Assembly: GCF_018324205.1 (NCBI RefSeq)
Contig: NZ_AP023356.1
Span: 3,613,501 to 3,677,500 of the forward strand
DNA: 64,000 nucleotides
From: Actinoplanes ianthinogenes
GTDB taxonomy: Bacteria; Actinomycetota; Actinomycetes; Mycobacteriales; Micromonosporaceae
Direction of reading: 5' to 3'
Positions within the stretch are counted from its first letter, which is position 1. Every line of letters starts with the position of its first letter. The translations under genes were made by a program, and so were the position numbers. Below are positions 31,514 through 39,853 of the stretch, in pieces. The notes under the pieces are model-generated. The model saw only the letters and a program-made list of their open reading frames with translations, made no database searches and was not told the DNA's origin.

Positions 31514-31972
31514 TCAGATCACTTTTCGCAGAGTCCGGCGAGTGACCCACCAGGCCTGCACCGCGGTCCAGACGATCACGCCGGCCACCACGCCGAGCCC
31601 GAGGGCCTTCTTTCCCGACCAATCGGACGAGACTCCGACAGCAAGGATAACGCCCAGCAAAGAGTATTTGACGACATACGTCAGCATTCCCAGCGGCATG
31701 ACCAGAGCCGGGCGGACCGTGTCGGCCCAGGCGACCACCAACGTGGTGAGGGTGTGGCTGACCGTCACGATCAGCACGCCGCCGGCCGCGGCGATCGCGG
31801 CGGTCGGGCCGCTGACCAGGAAGCCGATCGAGGCGGCGCAGGTGAGCAGCAGGAACGAGACCGCGGTGAGGAAGCCGAGGTGCTCGGTCTTCCAGCGCGG
31901 ATCCGCCGGCAACGGGGGCAGGTCGGGCAGCGGAAGGTCGTCCTTCTCCGGTGCGGGGGCGACGCCGCTCAA
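31514..31972 (-). CDS. atpI: ATP synthase protein I-like (AtpI)
   Basis: 152 residues, four membrane helices after a hydrophilic Pro-rich N-terminus (LPLPDLPPLPADPRWK). AtpI assists c-ring assembly. TTG 31972 was chosen because AGGAGG lies 7 bases upstream and the start overlaps the glyA stop (TTGA), implying coupling. The pattern LTTLVVAWADTVRPALVMP and the KYSLLGVILAVG helix fit the AtpI family. A 205-base spacer separates it from the rest of the operon. Confidence 0.85.
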   Translation of the reverse strand: MSGVAPAPEKDDLPLPDLPPLPADPRWKTEHLGFLTAVSFLLLTCAASIGFLVSGPTAAIAAAGGVLIVTVSHTLTTLVVAWADTVRPALVMPLGMLTYVVKYSLLGVILAVGVSSDWSGKKALGLGVVAGVIVWTAVQAWWVTRRTLRKVI

Positions 31973-33258
31973 GCCAGAACCTCCTGGGACGTGTAGAACG
32001 GGAAGCGCCGGACCATCTCGGTCACCTCCTCGCGGACAGCGGCCGAGCGGGACCTCCCGCCGGCCGTCTCCGGATCGCACCGCACCGCCACCCCGATGAG
32101 CTCCGCGACCTGGCGCATCTCGGCCTCCCCCATGCCCTGCGAGGTGACACCCGGCGCGCCGACCCGGATCCCGGACGCCACGGCCGGTTTCTCCGGGTCG
32201 TACGGAATGGGGTTCTTGTTGAGCGCGATCCCCGCGGCGGCGCAGCGCGCCTCCGCCTCCCGGCCGCTGACCCCCAGCTCGCGCAGATCGAGCACGGCGA
32301 GATGGGTGTCGGTGCCACCGGTGACCGGACGCATCCCCTCGGCGGCCAGCCCAGCGGCCAGCGCCTGTGCGTTGCGCACGGTCTGGGAAGCGTACCTCCG
32401 GAAGGCCGGAAGGGCCGCCTCGCGCAGCGCCACCGCCTTGGCCGCCACCGTGTGCATCATCGGACCGCCCTGGGCGAACGGGAAGACCGCCTTGTCCACC
32501 CGCTGGGCCAGGTCGGCCCGGCAGAGGATCATGCCGCCGCGCGGGCCGCGCAGGGCCTTGTGGGTGGTGCAGGTGACCACGTCGGCGTACGGGACCGGGG
32601 ACGGCACCGCCCGGCCGGCCACCAGGCCGATGACGTGTGCCGCGTCGACCAGCAGGTATGCCCCCACCTCGTCGGCGATCTCCCGGAACCGGGCGAAGTC
32701 GATCAGCCGGGGGTAGGAGATCGAGCCGCAGATGATCAGTTTCGGGCGGTGCGCCAGGGCCAGGTCACGCACCTCGTCGTAATCGATCAGCTCGGTGTCC
32801 GGCGCCACCCGGTACGCGATCGGATGGAACCACTTGCCGGAGAAGTTCGCCCTGCTCCCGTGCGTCAGGTGCCCGCCGTGCGGCAGTCCCATGGCCAGCA
32901 CCGGGTCACCCGGCTCGGCCAGCGCGGCGTACGCCGCCAGGTTCGCCGACGCGCCGGAGTGCGGCTGCACGTTCGCGTGGTCGGCGCCGAACAGCTCCCG
33001 CGCCCGCTCGACGGCCAGCTCCTCGGCCCGGTCGGCCTGCGCGCAGCCGCCGTAGTAACGCTGCCCGGGGTAGCCCTCGGCGTACTTGTTGGCCAGCGTG
33101 GAGCCGAGCGCGGCCAGCACGGCCGGTGAGGTGAAGCTCTCGCTCGCGACCAGTGTGAGCGTGTCGCGCTGGCGGGCCAGCTCGTCGAGCAGCACCTCGG
33201 CGATCGCCGGATCGTCGCGCTCCAGCGCGGCGAAATCCGGACCCCAGAACGTGCTCAC
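31969..33258 (-). CDS. glyA: serine hydroxymethyltransferase, divergent form
   Basis: PLP enzyme interconverting serine and glycine with tetrahydrofolate, supplying one-carbon units. 429 residues from GTG 33258 (GGGAGG upstream). PLP Lys234 is in CTTHKALRGPRGG, with the Asp/His pair in LLVDAAHVIGLVAG. Some family positions differ from the classical enzyme: GCAQADRAEELAVERA replaces the usual GCEYVD segment, so this may be a second, specialised GlyA. The position upstream of atpI is shared with Streptomyces. Confidence 0.93.
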   Translation of the reverse strand: MSTFWGPDFAALERDDPAIAEVLLDELARQRDTLTLVASESFTSPAVLAALGSTLANKYAEGYPGQRYYGGCAQADRAEELAVERARELFGADHANVQPHSGASANLAAYAALAEPGDPVLAMGLPHGGHLTHGSRANFSGKWFHPIAYRVAPDTELIDYDEVRDLALAHRPKLIICGSISYPRLIDFARFREIADEVGAYLLVDAAHVIGLVAGRAVPSPVPYADVVTCTTHKALRGPRGGMILCRADLAQRVDKAVFPFAQGGPMMHTVAAKAVALREAALPAFRRYASQTVRNAQALAAGLAAEGMRPVTGGTDTHLAVLDLRELGVSGREAEARCAAAGIALNKNPIPYDPEKPAVASGIRVGAPGVTSQGMGEAEMRQVAELIGVAVRCDPETAGGRSRSAAVREEVTEMVRRFPFYTSQEVLA

Positions 33259-33340
33259 CTGGGCCTCCCCGAGCTGGTGTGACGCGGCCTGGATCGAGCA
33301 TATGGCTGAAGTGCCGCCATTCGGGGCACAGTCTGAAGTT

Positions 33341-34801
33341 ATGCGCTGTCTCGTCACGGGAGCTACCGGGTACATCGGCGGTCGTTTGGCACCCCGATTG
33401 GTCGAAGCCGGGCATCAGGTGCGCTGCCTGTCACGCAGCGCCGCCCGGCTGCGCGACGTCCCGTGGGCCGATCAGGTGGAGATCGTCGAGGCCGATCTGG
33501 GTGACCCGGCGAGCCTGCGTCCCGCCTTCGACGGCATCGACGTCGCCTACTTCCTGGTGCACTCCCTCGGCCAGCCGGACTTCGAGCACCGCGACCGCGA
33601 GGCCGCCGCGAACTTCGCCACCGCGGCCCGCGCCGCCGGGGTACGCCGGATCGTCTACCTCGGCGGCCCCGAGCCCCCGCCCGGCGACCGCCCGTCGGCG
33701 CACCTGCGCTCCCGGGCCGAGGTGGCCCGGATCCTGCTGGCCGGTGGCGTGCCGACGGCGGTGCTGCGGGCCCCGGTGATCATCGGCTCCGGCTCCGCCT
33801 CGTTCGAGATGCTGCGCTACCTGACCGAGCGGCTCCCCGCCATGATCACCCCGCGCTGGGCGGAGAACCTGATCCAGCCGATCGCGGTCCGGGACGTGCT
33901 GCGGTACCTGATCGGCGCGGCCGGCCTGCCACCCGAGGTGCACCGCGGCTTCGACATCGGCGGCGCCGACGTGCTCAGCTACGCCGACATGATGCGCCGG
34001 TACGCCCGGGTCGCCGGTCTCCCCCGCCGGATCATCCTGCCCACCCGGGTGCTCAGCCCGTGGCTCTCCGCGCACTGGGTCGGCCTGATCACCCCGGTGC
34101 CGAACGCGATCGCCCGTCCACTGGTCGCCAGCCTGATCCACGAGGCGATCGCCCGCGAGAACGACCTGGCCGTCCTGCTCCCCGGCCCGCCCCCGCTGGG
34201 TTTCGACGACGCCGTCCGGCTCGCGCTCGGCAAGATCCGCGACGCCAACGTGGAGACCCGCTGGTCCAACGCCTCCGGCCGGGACGCCGCCGCCGAGCCG
34301 CTGCCCAGTGACCCGGCCTGGTCCGGCGGCAGCGTCTACCTCGACGAACGCTCCCGCGAGGTGCACGCCCCGGCCGACCGGCTGTGGCGGGTGATCGAGG
34401 GGGTCGGCGGGGAGAACGGCTGGTACTCGTTCCCGCTCGCCTGGTCGGTACGCGGCTGGCTGGACCGGCTGGCCGGCGGGGTCGGCCTGCGCCGGGGCCG
34501 CCGCGACCGGCAGCGGCTGCGGGTCGGCGAGGCCCTGGACTGGTGGCGGGTCGAGGAGATCGAACCCGGCCGGCTGCTGCGGCTGCGCGCGGAGATGCGG
34601 GTGCCCGGCCGCGCCTGGCTGGAGATGTGCGCCGAGCCGGACGGCGACGGCGGGTCGGTGTACCGCCAGCGGGCCGTGTTCCTGCCCCGTGGCCTGGCCG
34701 GTCACCTGTACTGGGCGTCGGTCTGGCCGTTCCACGGCATCGTCTTCAGCGGGATGGCCCGCAACATCGCCCGCGGCGCGGAGGCTAGCTTCACCGGATG
34801 A
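33341..34801 (+). CDS. NAD(P)-binding SDR protein with C-terminal DUF2867 domain
   Basis: 486-residue two-domain protein. The N-terminal atypical SDR/NmrA-like Rossmann fold shows VTGATGYIGGRL (residues 4 to 15), the VDAxF region IDVAYFLVHS and the VLRAPVIIGSGSASFEM motif. From about residue 325 a START/DUF2867-like domain follows (VHAPADRLWRVIEGVGGENGWY, LRLRAEMRVPGRAWLEM). The fusion is widespread in actinobacteria; substrate unknown. ATG 33341 lies 82 bases from the divergent glyA start. The RidA gene overlaps its stop. Confidence 0.88.
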   Translation: MRCLVTGATGYIGGRLAPRLVEAGHQVRCLSRSAARLRDVPWADQVEIVEADLGDPASLRPAFDGIDVAYFLVHSLGQPDFEHRDREAAANFATAARAAGVRRIVYLGGPEPPPGDRPSAHLRSRAEVARILLAGGVPTAVLRAPVIIGSGSASFEMLRYLTERLPAMITPRWAENLIQPIAVRDVLRYLIGAAGLPPEVHRGFDIGGADVLSYADMMRRYARVAGLPRRIILPTRVLSPWLSAHWVGLITPVPNAIARPLVASLIHEAIARENDLAVLLPGPPPLGFDDAVRLALGKIRDANVETRWSNASGRDAAAEPLPSDPAWSGGSVYLDERSREVHAPADRLWRVIEGVGGENGWYSFPLAWSVRGWLDRLAGGVGLRRGRRDRQRLRVGEALDWWRVEEIEPGRLLRLRAEMRVPGRAWLEMCAEPDGDGGSVYRQRAVFLPRGLAGHLYWASVWPFHGIVFSGMARNIARGAEASFTG

Positions 34802-35172
34802 GGATTCTCAGTGGCTCGCCCTTCGAAGAGGAGTTCGCGTACGCCCGGGCGGTGGTCGACGGGGACCACGTCTACGTCTCCGGGACGACCGGTTTCGACT
34901 ACGCCACGATGACCATCTCGGAGGACGTGGCCGACCAGGCCGCGCAGTGCCTGCGGAACATCGCGGCGGTGCTGGCCGAGGCGGGCGCGAGCCTCGCCGA
35001 CGTGGTCCGGGTTCGCTACCTGCTGCCCGATCCGGCCGACTTCGCGGCCTGCGGGCCGGCCCTGCGCGAGGCCTTCGGCGACGTCCGCCCGGCCGCGACG
35101 ATGCTGGTCTGCGGCCTGCTGGACGAGCGGATGCGGATCGAGATCGAGGTCGACGCCCGCCGCCGCGGTTAG
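34798..35172 (+). CDS. RidA family protein
   Basis: 124 residues, YjgF/YER057c/UK114 family. Members hydrolyse reactive enamines/imines formed by PLP enzymes. The first strand and turn are EEEFAYARAVVDGDHVYVSG, the helix is ADQAAQCLRNIAAVLAEAG, and the substrate-binding Arg of the C-terminal RIEIEVDA segment is present. Start overlaps the SDR stop (ATGA), indicating coupling. Being upstream-neighbour to glyA on the opposite strand is suggestive but not proof of a link to PLP chemistry. Confidence 0.92.
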   Translation: MRILSGSPFEEEFAYARAVVDGDHVYVSGTTGFDYATMTISEDVADQAAQCLRNIAAVLAEAGASLADVVRVRYLLPDPADFAACGPALREAFGDVRPAATMLVCGLLDERMRIEIEVDARRRG

Positions 35173-36149
35173 GCCGCGGCGCGGGAGAGCCGGTCCCGGA
35201 CGGCCAGCCAGTCCTCCGTCCGCGGTGGCTCCTGCACCAGGATGGTGGCCACACCGGCATCGTCGAGACGGTGCAGGGCGGCATACAGGTCGGCCGCGTA
35301 CTCGCGCGGGTCGGCGGAGAGGACCTCGACGAGCTCGGCGCCCGGCTGACCGGGAACGGACGGGAGCGTGCTGCCCTCGTACGTCAGAATCGCCGAAGGC
35401 GCCGGCAACCCGGACCGGTCCGCCTCCCGCACGTCGGGCAGCAGCACGACCTTGGCGCGCGGCGCGTAGTGCCGCCGGCTCATCCCGGGCGACGGCCGGG
35501 CCGCACCGTCCGCGGTCTCCGCGTCCCGCAGCGCGATCGCGCCGGTCACGTCCCGCAGCGCGCGCAGGCTCAGCGCACCCGGCCGCAGCAGGGTCGGCAC
35601 CTCGGTGGTCAGGTCCAGCACGGTCGACTCGATGCCCCACGAGCACGGGCCGCCGTCCAGCACCAGCGGCACGTCCGGCAGGCTGCGCACCACGTGCCCG
35701 GCGGTGGTCGGCGAGATCGACTCGGACCGGTTCGCGCTGGGTGCGGCGAGCGGCAGGCCGGATGCCTCCAGCAGGCGCAGCGCCACCTCGTGCGCCGGGA
35801 CCCGGACGGCGATGGTGTCGTTGTCGGCGCCGGCCCCGGTGAGGTGCGCGGCACGCCGCACGACCAGCGTCAGCGGGCCCGGCCAGAAGTGCGCGGCCAG
35901 CTTGTCGGCGACCGCCGGCCACTCCGCGGACAGCTCGCGGGCCGCCTCGACCGAGGCGACATGCACGATCAGCGGGTTCCAGCTCGGCCTGTTCTTCAGG
36001 CGGTAGACCTCGGCGATCGCCTGGCGGGAGAAGGCGTTGGCGCCGAGGCCGTAGACGGTCTCGGTGGGGAAGGCGACGACCGAGTCGGCGCGCAGGATCT
36101 CGACGGCCCGGCGCAGCCCGTCAGCGTCGGGAGGAACGACACGGCTCAT
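35169..36149 (-). CDS. L-threonylcarbamoyladenylate synthase, Sua5 type
   Basis: Makes threonylcarbamoyl-AMP for the t6A37 modification of ANN-decoding tRNAs. The 326-residue protein has the YrdC catalytic domain (VVAFPTETVYGLGANAF, KNRPSWNPLIVHV, FWPGPLTLVV, APSANRSESISPTTA) followed by the linker and the C-terminal Sua5 domain (SPGMSRRHYAPRAKVVL), which makes it the Sua5 rather than the shorter TsaC type. ATG 36149 overlaps the phosphatase stop by 4 bases (ATGA). A second, Sua5-lacking paralogue lies upstream on the same strand. Confidence 0.94.
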   Translation of the reverse strand: MSRVVPPDADGLRRAVEILRADSVVAFPTETVYGLGANAFSRQAIAEVYRLKNRPSWNPLIVHVASVEAARELSAEWPAVADKLAAHFWPGPLTLVVRRAAHLTGAGADNDTIAVRVPAHEVALRLLEASGLPLAAPSANRSESISPTTAGHVVRSLPDVPLVLDGGPCSWGIESTVLDLTTEVPTLLRPGALSLRALRDVTGAIALRDAETADGAARPSPGMSRRHYAPRAKVVLLPDVREADRSGLPAPSAILTYEGSTLPSVPGQPGAELVEVLSADPREYAADLYAALHRLDDAGVATILVQEPPRTEDWLAVRDRLSRAAA

Positions 36150-36742
36150 GGAAGCAACAACGCGGCGAGCGGGACGGTGGTGTCCTCGATCTCGTCGCCG
36201 ACCCGCTGGAACGTCTGGTCGCCGCGGCCCCACGGGTCGTCCAGATCGTCGGTGAGCAGAGGCGCCTCGCCGTCGCGCAGCCGGTGCACGGCCGCCACGA
36301 TGGCGGCGCCACGCTGCCGGACCACCTCGGGCTTGGGCCCGGCCGGAGGCAGAGCTTCGCGGTCGACGGCGCCGAGCAGCCGGCCGAACTCGCCGAGCAC
36401 GAAGGTCCGCTCGGCGGCGTCCGGGCGCAGGGCGACCACGTAGTCGTACTGATCGGCGGTGGCGGTGAGGATCAGGTCGGCCTCGTCGATGAAGTCGCCG
36501 CGCAGCTTGCGGGCCAGGAAGCCCGCGTCGGTCCCGCGCCGGGCGCGCACCTGCCGGGCGGCCGGCGGGTTCATCTCCTCGCCCTCGTGCCAGCCGCCGG
36601 TGCCGGCGCTGACGCTGCGGACGAGCTGCTCCTCGGTGCCGCCGGCACGGTCACGGACCGCCCGGTCGAGCAGGCGCTCGGCCATCGGGGACCGGCAGAT
36701 GTTGCCCATGCAGACGTGCAGGACGGTGAACGGCGCCGCCAC
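36146..36742 (-). CDS. low-molecular-weight protein tyrosine phosphatase/arsenate-reductase-like
   Basis: 198 residues. P-loop CMGNICRSP (C-x5-R, residues 11 to 19) and the C-terminal general-acid Asp in DDPWGRGDQTF define the LMW-PTP fold. The protein is longer than the 150-residue norm, with an extra helical insertion around residue 130. The GTG start at 36742 is one base after the paralogous TsaC stop. Genes of this type often sit between the tRNA-modifying Sua5 genes and glyA in actinobacteria. Substrate unknown; dephosphorylation of a sugar kinase or cell-wall kinase is a common guess only. Confidence 0.88.
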   Translation of the reverse strand: MAAPFTVLHVCMGNICRSPMAERLLDRAVRDRAGGTEEQLVRSVSAGTGGWHEGEEMNPPAARQVRARRGTDAGFLARKLRGDFIDEADLILTATADQYDYVVALRPDAAERTFVLGEFGRLLGAVDREALPPAGPKPEVVRQRGAAIVAAVHRLRDGEAPLLTDDLDDPWGRGDQTFQRVGDEIEDTTVPLAALLLP

Positions 36743-36743
36743 C

Positions 36744-37388
36744 TCAGGCCTGCCCCTCGACGATGTCCGGCACCACGTCGCGCAGTTTCTCCACCGGGAT
36801 CGAGCCGGTCCGCAGCACCCGGGGCACGTCGCCGGTCACGTCGACCACGGTGCTCGGCCACGGGTCGACGGCCGGGCCGGCCTCCAGGTAGACGCGCACC
36901 GAATACTCCAGCTGCTCGCGGGCCTCCTCGGCGGTCAGCGGCGACGGGGAGCCGACCTTGTTGGCCGTGGTCACCGCCATCGGGCCGACCTCGCGCAGCA
37001 CCTCCAGGGCGACCGGGTGCAGCGGCATCCGGACCGCGATCACGCCGCCGGTGTCGCCGAGGTCCCACTGCAGGCTCGGGGAGTGCTCCACGATGATGGT
37101 CAGCGCGCCCGGCCAGAACGCGTCGGCCAGGTCCCGCGCGGCCCGGGGCAGCGAATAGACCAGGCCGTCCAGGGTGTGCCGGGAGCCGACCAGCACCGGC
37201 GGCGGCACCCGGCGGTCCGAGCCGCGGGCATGGTGCAGCTGGGTGATCGCGTGTGCGGTGAAGGCGTCCGCGCCCACGCCGTACACCGTGTCGGTGGGCA
37301 TCACCACGAGCTCACCGCTCTTGGCCGCCTCGACCGCCGCGGCGACGCCGCGATCACGATCGGCGATGGCGGTGCAGTCGTAGAGCAT
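36744..37388 (-). CDS. Sua5/YciO/YrdC family protein (TsaC-like, short)
   Basis: YrdC-fold protein of about 214 residues with no Sua5 domain. Conserved parts are LVVMPTDTVYGVGADAF (residues 27 to 43), RRVPPPVLVGSR, FWPGALTIIVEHS and the C-terminal VVDVTGDVPRVLRTGSIP. The catalytic Lys/Arg positions match poorly with TsaC in the KxRP region (here GSDRRVPPPV), so it may act as a regulator or partial enzyme rather than a full TC-AMP synthase (inference). ATG 37388 was chosen; a GTG one codon earlier is also in frame. Confidence 0.88.
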   Translation of the reverse strand: MLYDCTAIADRDRGVAAAVEAAKSGELVVMPTDTVYGVGADAFTAHAITQLHHARGSDRRVPPPVLVGSRHTLDGLVYSLPRAARDLADAFWPGALTIIVEHSPSLQWDLGDTGGVIAVRMPLHPVALEVLREVGPMAVTTANKVGSPSPLTAEEAREQLEYSVRVYLEAGPAVDPWPSTVVDVTGDVPRVLRTGSIPVEKLRDVVPDIVEGQA

Positions 37389-37412
37389 CACGACGTGCAG
37401 TCTGCCATGTCG

Positions 37413-38273
37413 TCACCCGCGACGGGCGGTCGCGTATCGGGGGCGGCCGGTGAGGTCGTCGTGGGCGGTCACCTCGGTGAACCGGCCGTCGGCGCGCAGC
37501 AACGCGGGCACCGCGGCGCCGTGCACGTCGTCGTGCTCGATACCGACCCATCCGCCCGGTTTGAGCACCGCGGCGGCGAGCGCGATCACCGGCCGGATCA
37601 CGGACAGGCCGTCGGCGCCGCCGAAGACCGCCTCGGCCGGGTCGTGATCGGACACCTCGGGCGGGACCGGGGTGCCGTCCGGGACGTAGGGCGGGTTGCA
37701 GAGCAGCACGTCCACCTGTCCGTGCAAGTCGGACAACAGATCGGGATCGGTCACGTCCGCCTCGACGACCGTGACCTGAGAAAACCCGGCGGCGTTGCGC
37801 CGCAGCCAGCGCAACGCGGCCGGCGAACGCTCCACCGCGATCACCCGGGCGGCCGGCGACTCGTCGGCGACCGACAGCGCGATCGCCCCGCTGCCGCTGC
37901 ACAGGTCGACCACGGTGGCACCCGGCGCGGTCCGCTCGATGCCCCACCCGGCCAGCAGCTCGGTCTCCGGACGCGGCACGAAGACGCCGTCACCGACCGC
38001 GAGCTCCAGGTGGCGGAACGCCGCCGTGCCGAGAAGGTGCTGCAACGGGATCCGTTCCGCGCGCCGGGCGACCAGCTCGCGCAACCGCGCGGCCTCGTCG
38101 TCGCGGATGCCGTCGATCAGCAGCAGGCGGCCCCGCGGCACCGCCAGCACGTGCGCGGCCAGCAGCTCGGCGTCGACGCGCGGCGAGGACACACCGGACG
38201 CCGAGAGAACGGCGGCCGCCGATGCCAGCTCGGGTGCCAGACGGGTCCGGCGGGGGTGTTCGTCAGGCGGCAT
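37413..38273 (-). CDS. prmC: peptide chain release factor N5-glutamine methyltransferase
   Basis: Methylates the Gln of the GGQ motif in RF1 and RF2, needed for efficient termination. The 286-residue protein has the N-terminal helical RF-binding domain and a Rossmann-type methyltransferase domain with VVDLCSGSGAIALS (SAM site) and the catalytic NPPYVPDG. ATG 38273 was chosen over the GTG just upstream. Usually prmC directly follows prfA; here four plus-strand genes separate them. Confidence 0.95.
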   Translation of the reverse strand: MPPDEHPRRTRLAPELASAAAVLSASGVSSPRVDAELLAAHVLAVPRGRLLLIDGIRDDEAARLRELVARRAERIPLQHLLGTAAFRHLELAVGDGVFVPRPETELLAGWGIERTAPGATVVDLCSGSGAIALSVADESPAARVIAVERSPAALRWLRRNAAGFSQVTVVEADVTDPDLLSDLHGQVDVLLCNPPYVPDGTPVPPEVSDHDPAEAVFGGADGLSVIRPVIALAAAVLKPGGWVGIEHDDVHGAAVPALLRADGRFTEVTAHDDLTGRPRYATARRG

Positions 38274-38356
38274 CACGGCATAATCATGAGACGTCGCGCA
38301 CGCCGGGGATCGGCCGGGTCACCCTGCGATCGCGCCGAGGCCGTGGGAGGCGCCTG

Positions 38357-39853
38357 GTGGGTTGGTTGGACCAGCTCGCGGAACATGTCGACGACCTGCG
38401 CCGGGCCGGGCGGCTCCAGCAGGACGGGCGCTCGGCACGGGCCCTGCCGATCCTGGACGCCGTGCTGGCCGACACCACCGATCCCACCACCCGGGCGTAC
38501 GCGCTGGTCCAGCGCTTCGGCGCGCTGATCAACCTGGGCCGGGTGGCGGAGCTGGCCACCGCGATGGCGGCTGTCGCCGAGGCGGTCCGCGAGGTGCCCG
38601 ATCCCTACCTGCGCGGCCAGATGCACGCGTTCGCGGCCCTCGGCGCCCACCTGCAGAGCAATCTGGACCGGGGCGTCACCCACCTGGTGCAGGCCTCCCG
38701 CGCGCTGGCCGCGGTGCCGGAGCGGGACGAGGAGACCGCCTGGGGCTGGCACGACCTGGCCATGGCCTATTCCTATCTGGGTTTCCACGGGCAGGCGCTG
38801 ACCGCGATCGAGCAGGCCCGCGAGGTCGGCGCGAGCGCCGGGCTGGCGCCGGAGGTGTTCGCCGCCCCCGGCATCCGGCTGCGCAACGCGGTCGCCCTCG
38901 ACCACCAGGGCGACACCGACGGCTGCCTGCGGGTGCTCCGCGACATCGACGCCGAGCTCTCCCGGTACCTCGCGACCGACCAGCTGCGCCCGGGCAGCCG
39001 CGCGGTGTACGGCTACGCGCTGGCCCGCCGCGCCGCCCTGGGCGAGCCGACCGAGGCCGGCGCGGCCACCTGGCTGACCGGCGGCGGCGACAGCGTCCGC
39101 ACCCGGGACCTGCAACACCTCGGCGCGGTCTGCCTGACCATCGCGGCCGGCAAGCCGGAGCGGGCGCTGACCATGCTGGAGGCGATCCCGGTCTCGGCCG
39201 AGGTGCTCGGCGCCCCCGAGCCGGCCCGGCTGCGCAGCATCTGCCACGCCAGCGCCGGTGACCACGCCGCCGCGCACGCCGCCGACCGGTACGCGTTCCG
39301 CCTCGTCGCCCAGCGCGTCGACCAGCTCCGGGACGGCTACCTGGACGGCGTCGCGGCCCGCCTGGACGCCCAGGAGACCCAGCGCGACCCGGGGCGGTAC
39401 GGCGACGAGACCCTCAGCGACCCGCTCACCGGCCTGCCCAACCGGCGGGCGCTGGAGCACTACGTGGACGGCCTGCTGACCCGGGGCGAACGGGCCGCGG
39501 TCGGGGTCTGCGACATCGTCGGCTTCACCACGGTCAACCTGCGGCACGGCCGGCACTGCGGCGACCTGGTGCTGCAACGCATCGCCGGGGTGCTGGCCCG
39601 GGTGATGCGCCGCGGCGACTTCGTGGCCCGGTTCGCCGGTGACGAGTTCGTGCTGGTCCTGCCGGGCGCCGGCCCGCACCACGCGGCCGAGGTGGCCCGC
39701 CGGATCAGCGCCGCCGCCGCGGTGGAGAACTGGCAGGTGCTGGTCCCCGGCACCCCGATCGGGCTGGCCGCCGGCTGGTCCGAGGTGGGCGCCAACGGCC
39801 GCGGGCTGAGCGCCGCCCTGGCCGCCGCCGCGGCGAGCCGGAAACCCACCTAG
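38357..39853 (+). CDS. TPR-like sensor domain with GGDEF diguanylate cyclase domain
   Basis: 498 residues. Residues 1 to 340 form repeated helical hairpins of TPR type (for example WGWHDLAMAYSYLGFHGQALTAI); no membrane segment is seen, so it is a cytoplasmic signalling protein. The GGDEF domain starts at DPLTGLPNRRALE (355), with the active site AGDEF (427 to 431; Ala replaces the first Gly, as in some active cyclases) and an I-site RRGD (418 to 421) at the exact position needed for feedback inhibition. It therefore probably makes cyclic di-GMP. GTG 38357 is supported by GGGAGG 6 bases before it. It directly precedes three beta-propeller genes in one operon. Confidence 0.88.
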   Translation: MGWLDQLAEHVDDLRRAGRLQQDGRSARALPILDAVLADTTDPTTRAYALVQRFGALINLGRVAELATAMAAVAEAVREVPDPYLRGQMHAFAALGAHLQSNLDRGVTHLVQASRALAAVPERDEETAWGWHDLAMAYSYLGFHGQALTAIEQAREVGASAGLAPEVFAAPGIRLRNAVALDHQGDTDGCLRVLRDIDAELSRYLATDQLRPGSRAVYGYALARRAALGEPTEAGAATWLTGGGDSVRTRDLQHLGAVCLTIAAGKPERALTMLEAIPVSAEVLGAPEPARLRSICHASAGDHAAAHAADRYAFRLVAQRVDQLRDGYLDGVAARLDAQETQRDPGRYGDETLSDPLTGLPNRRALEHYVDGLLTRGERAAVGVCDIVGFTTVNLRHGRHCGDLVLQRIAGVLARVMRRGDFVARFAGDEFVLVLPGAGPHHAAEVARRISAAAAVENWQVLVPGTPIGLAAGWSEVGANGRGLSAALAAAAASRKPT

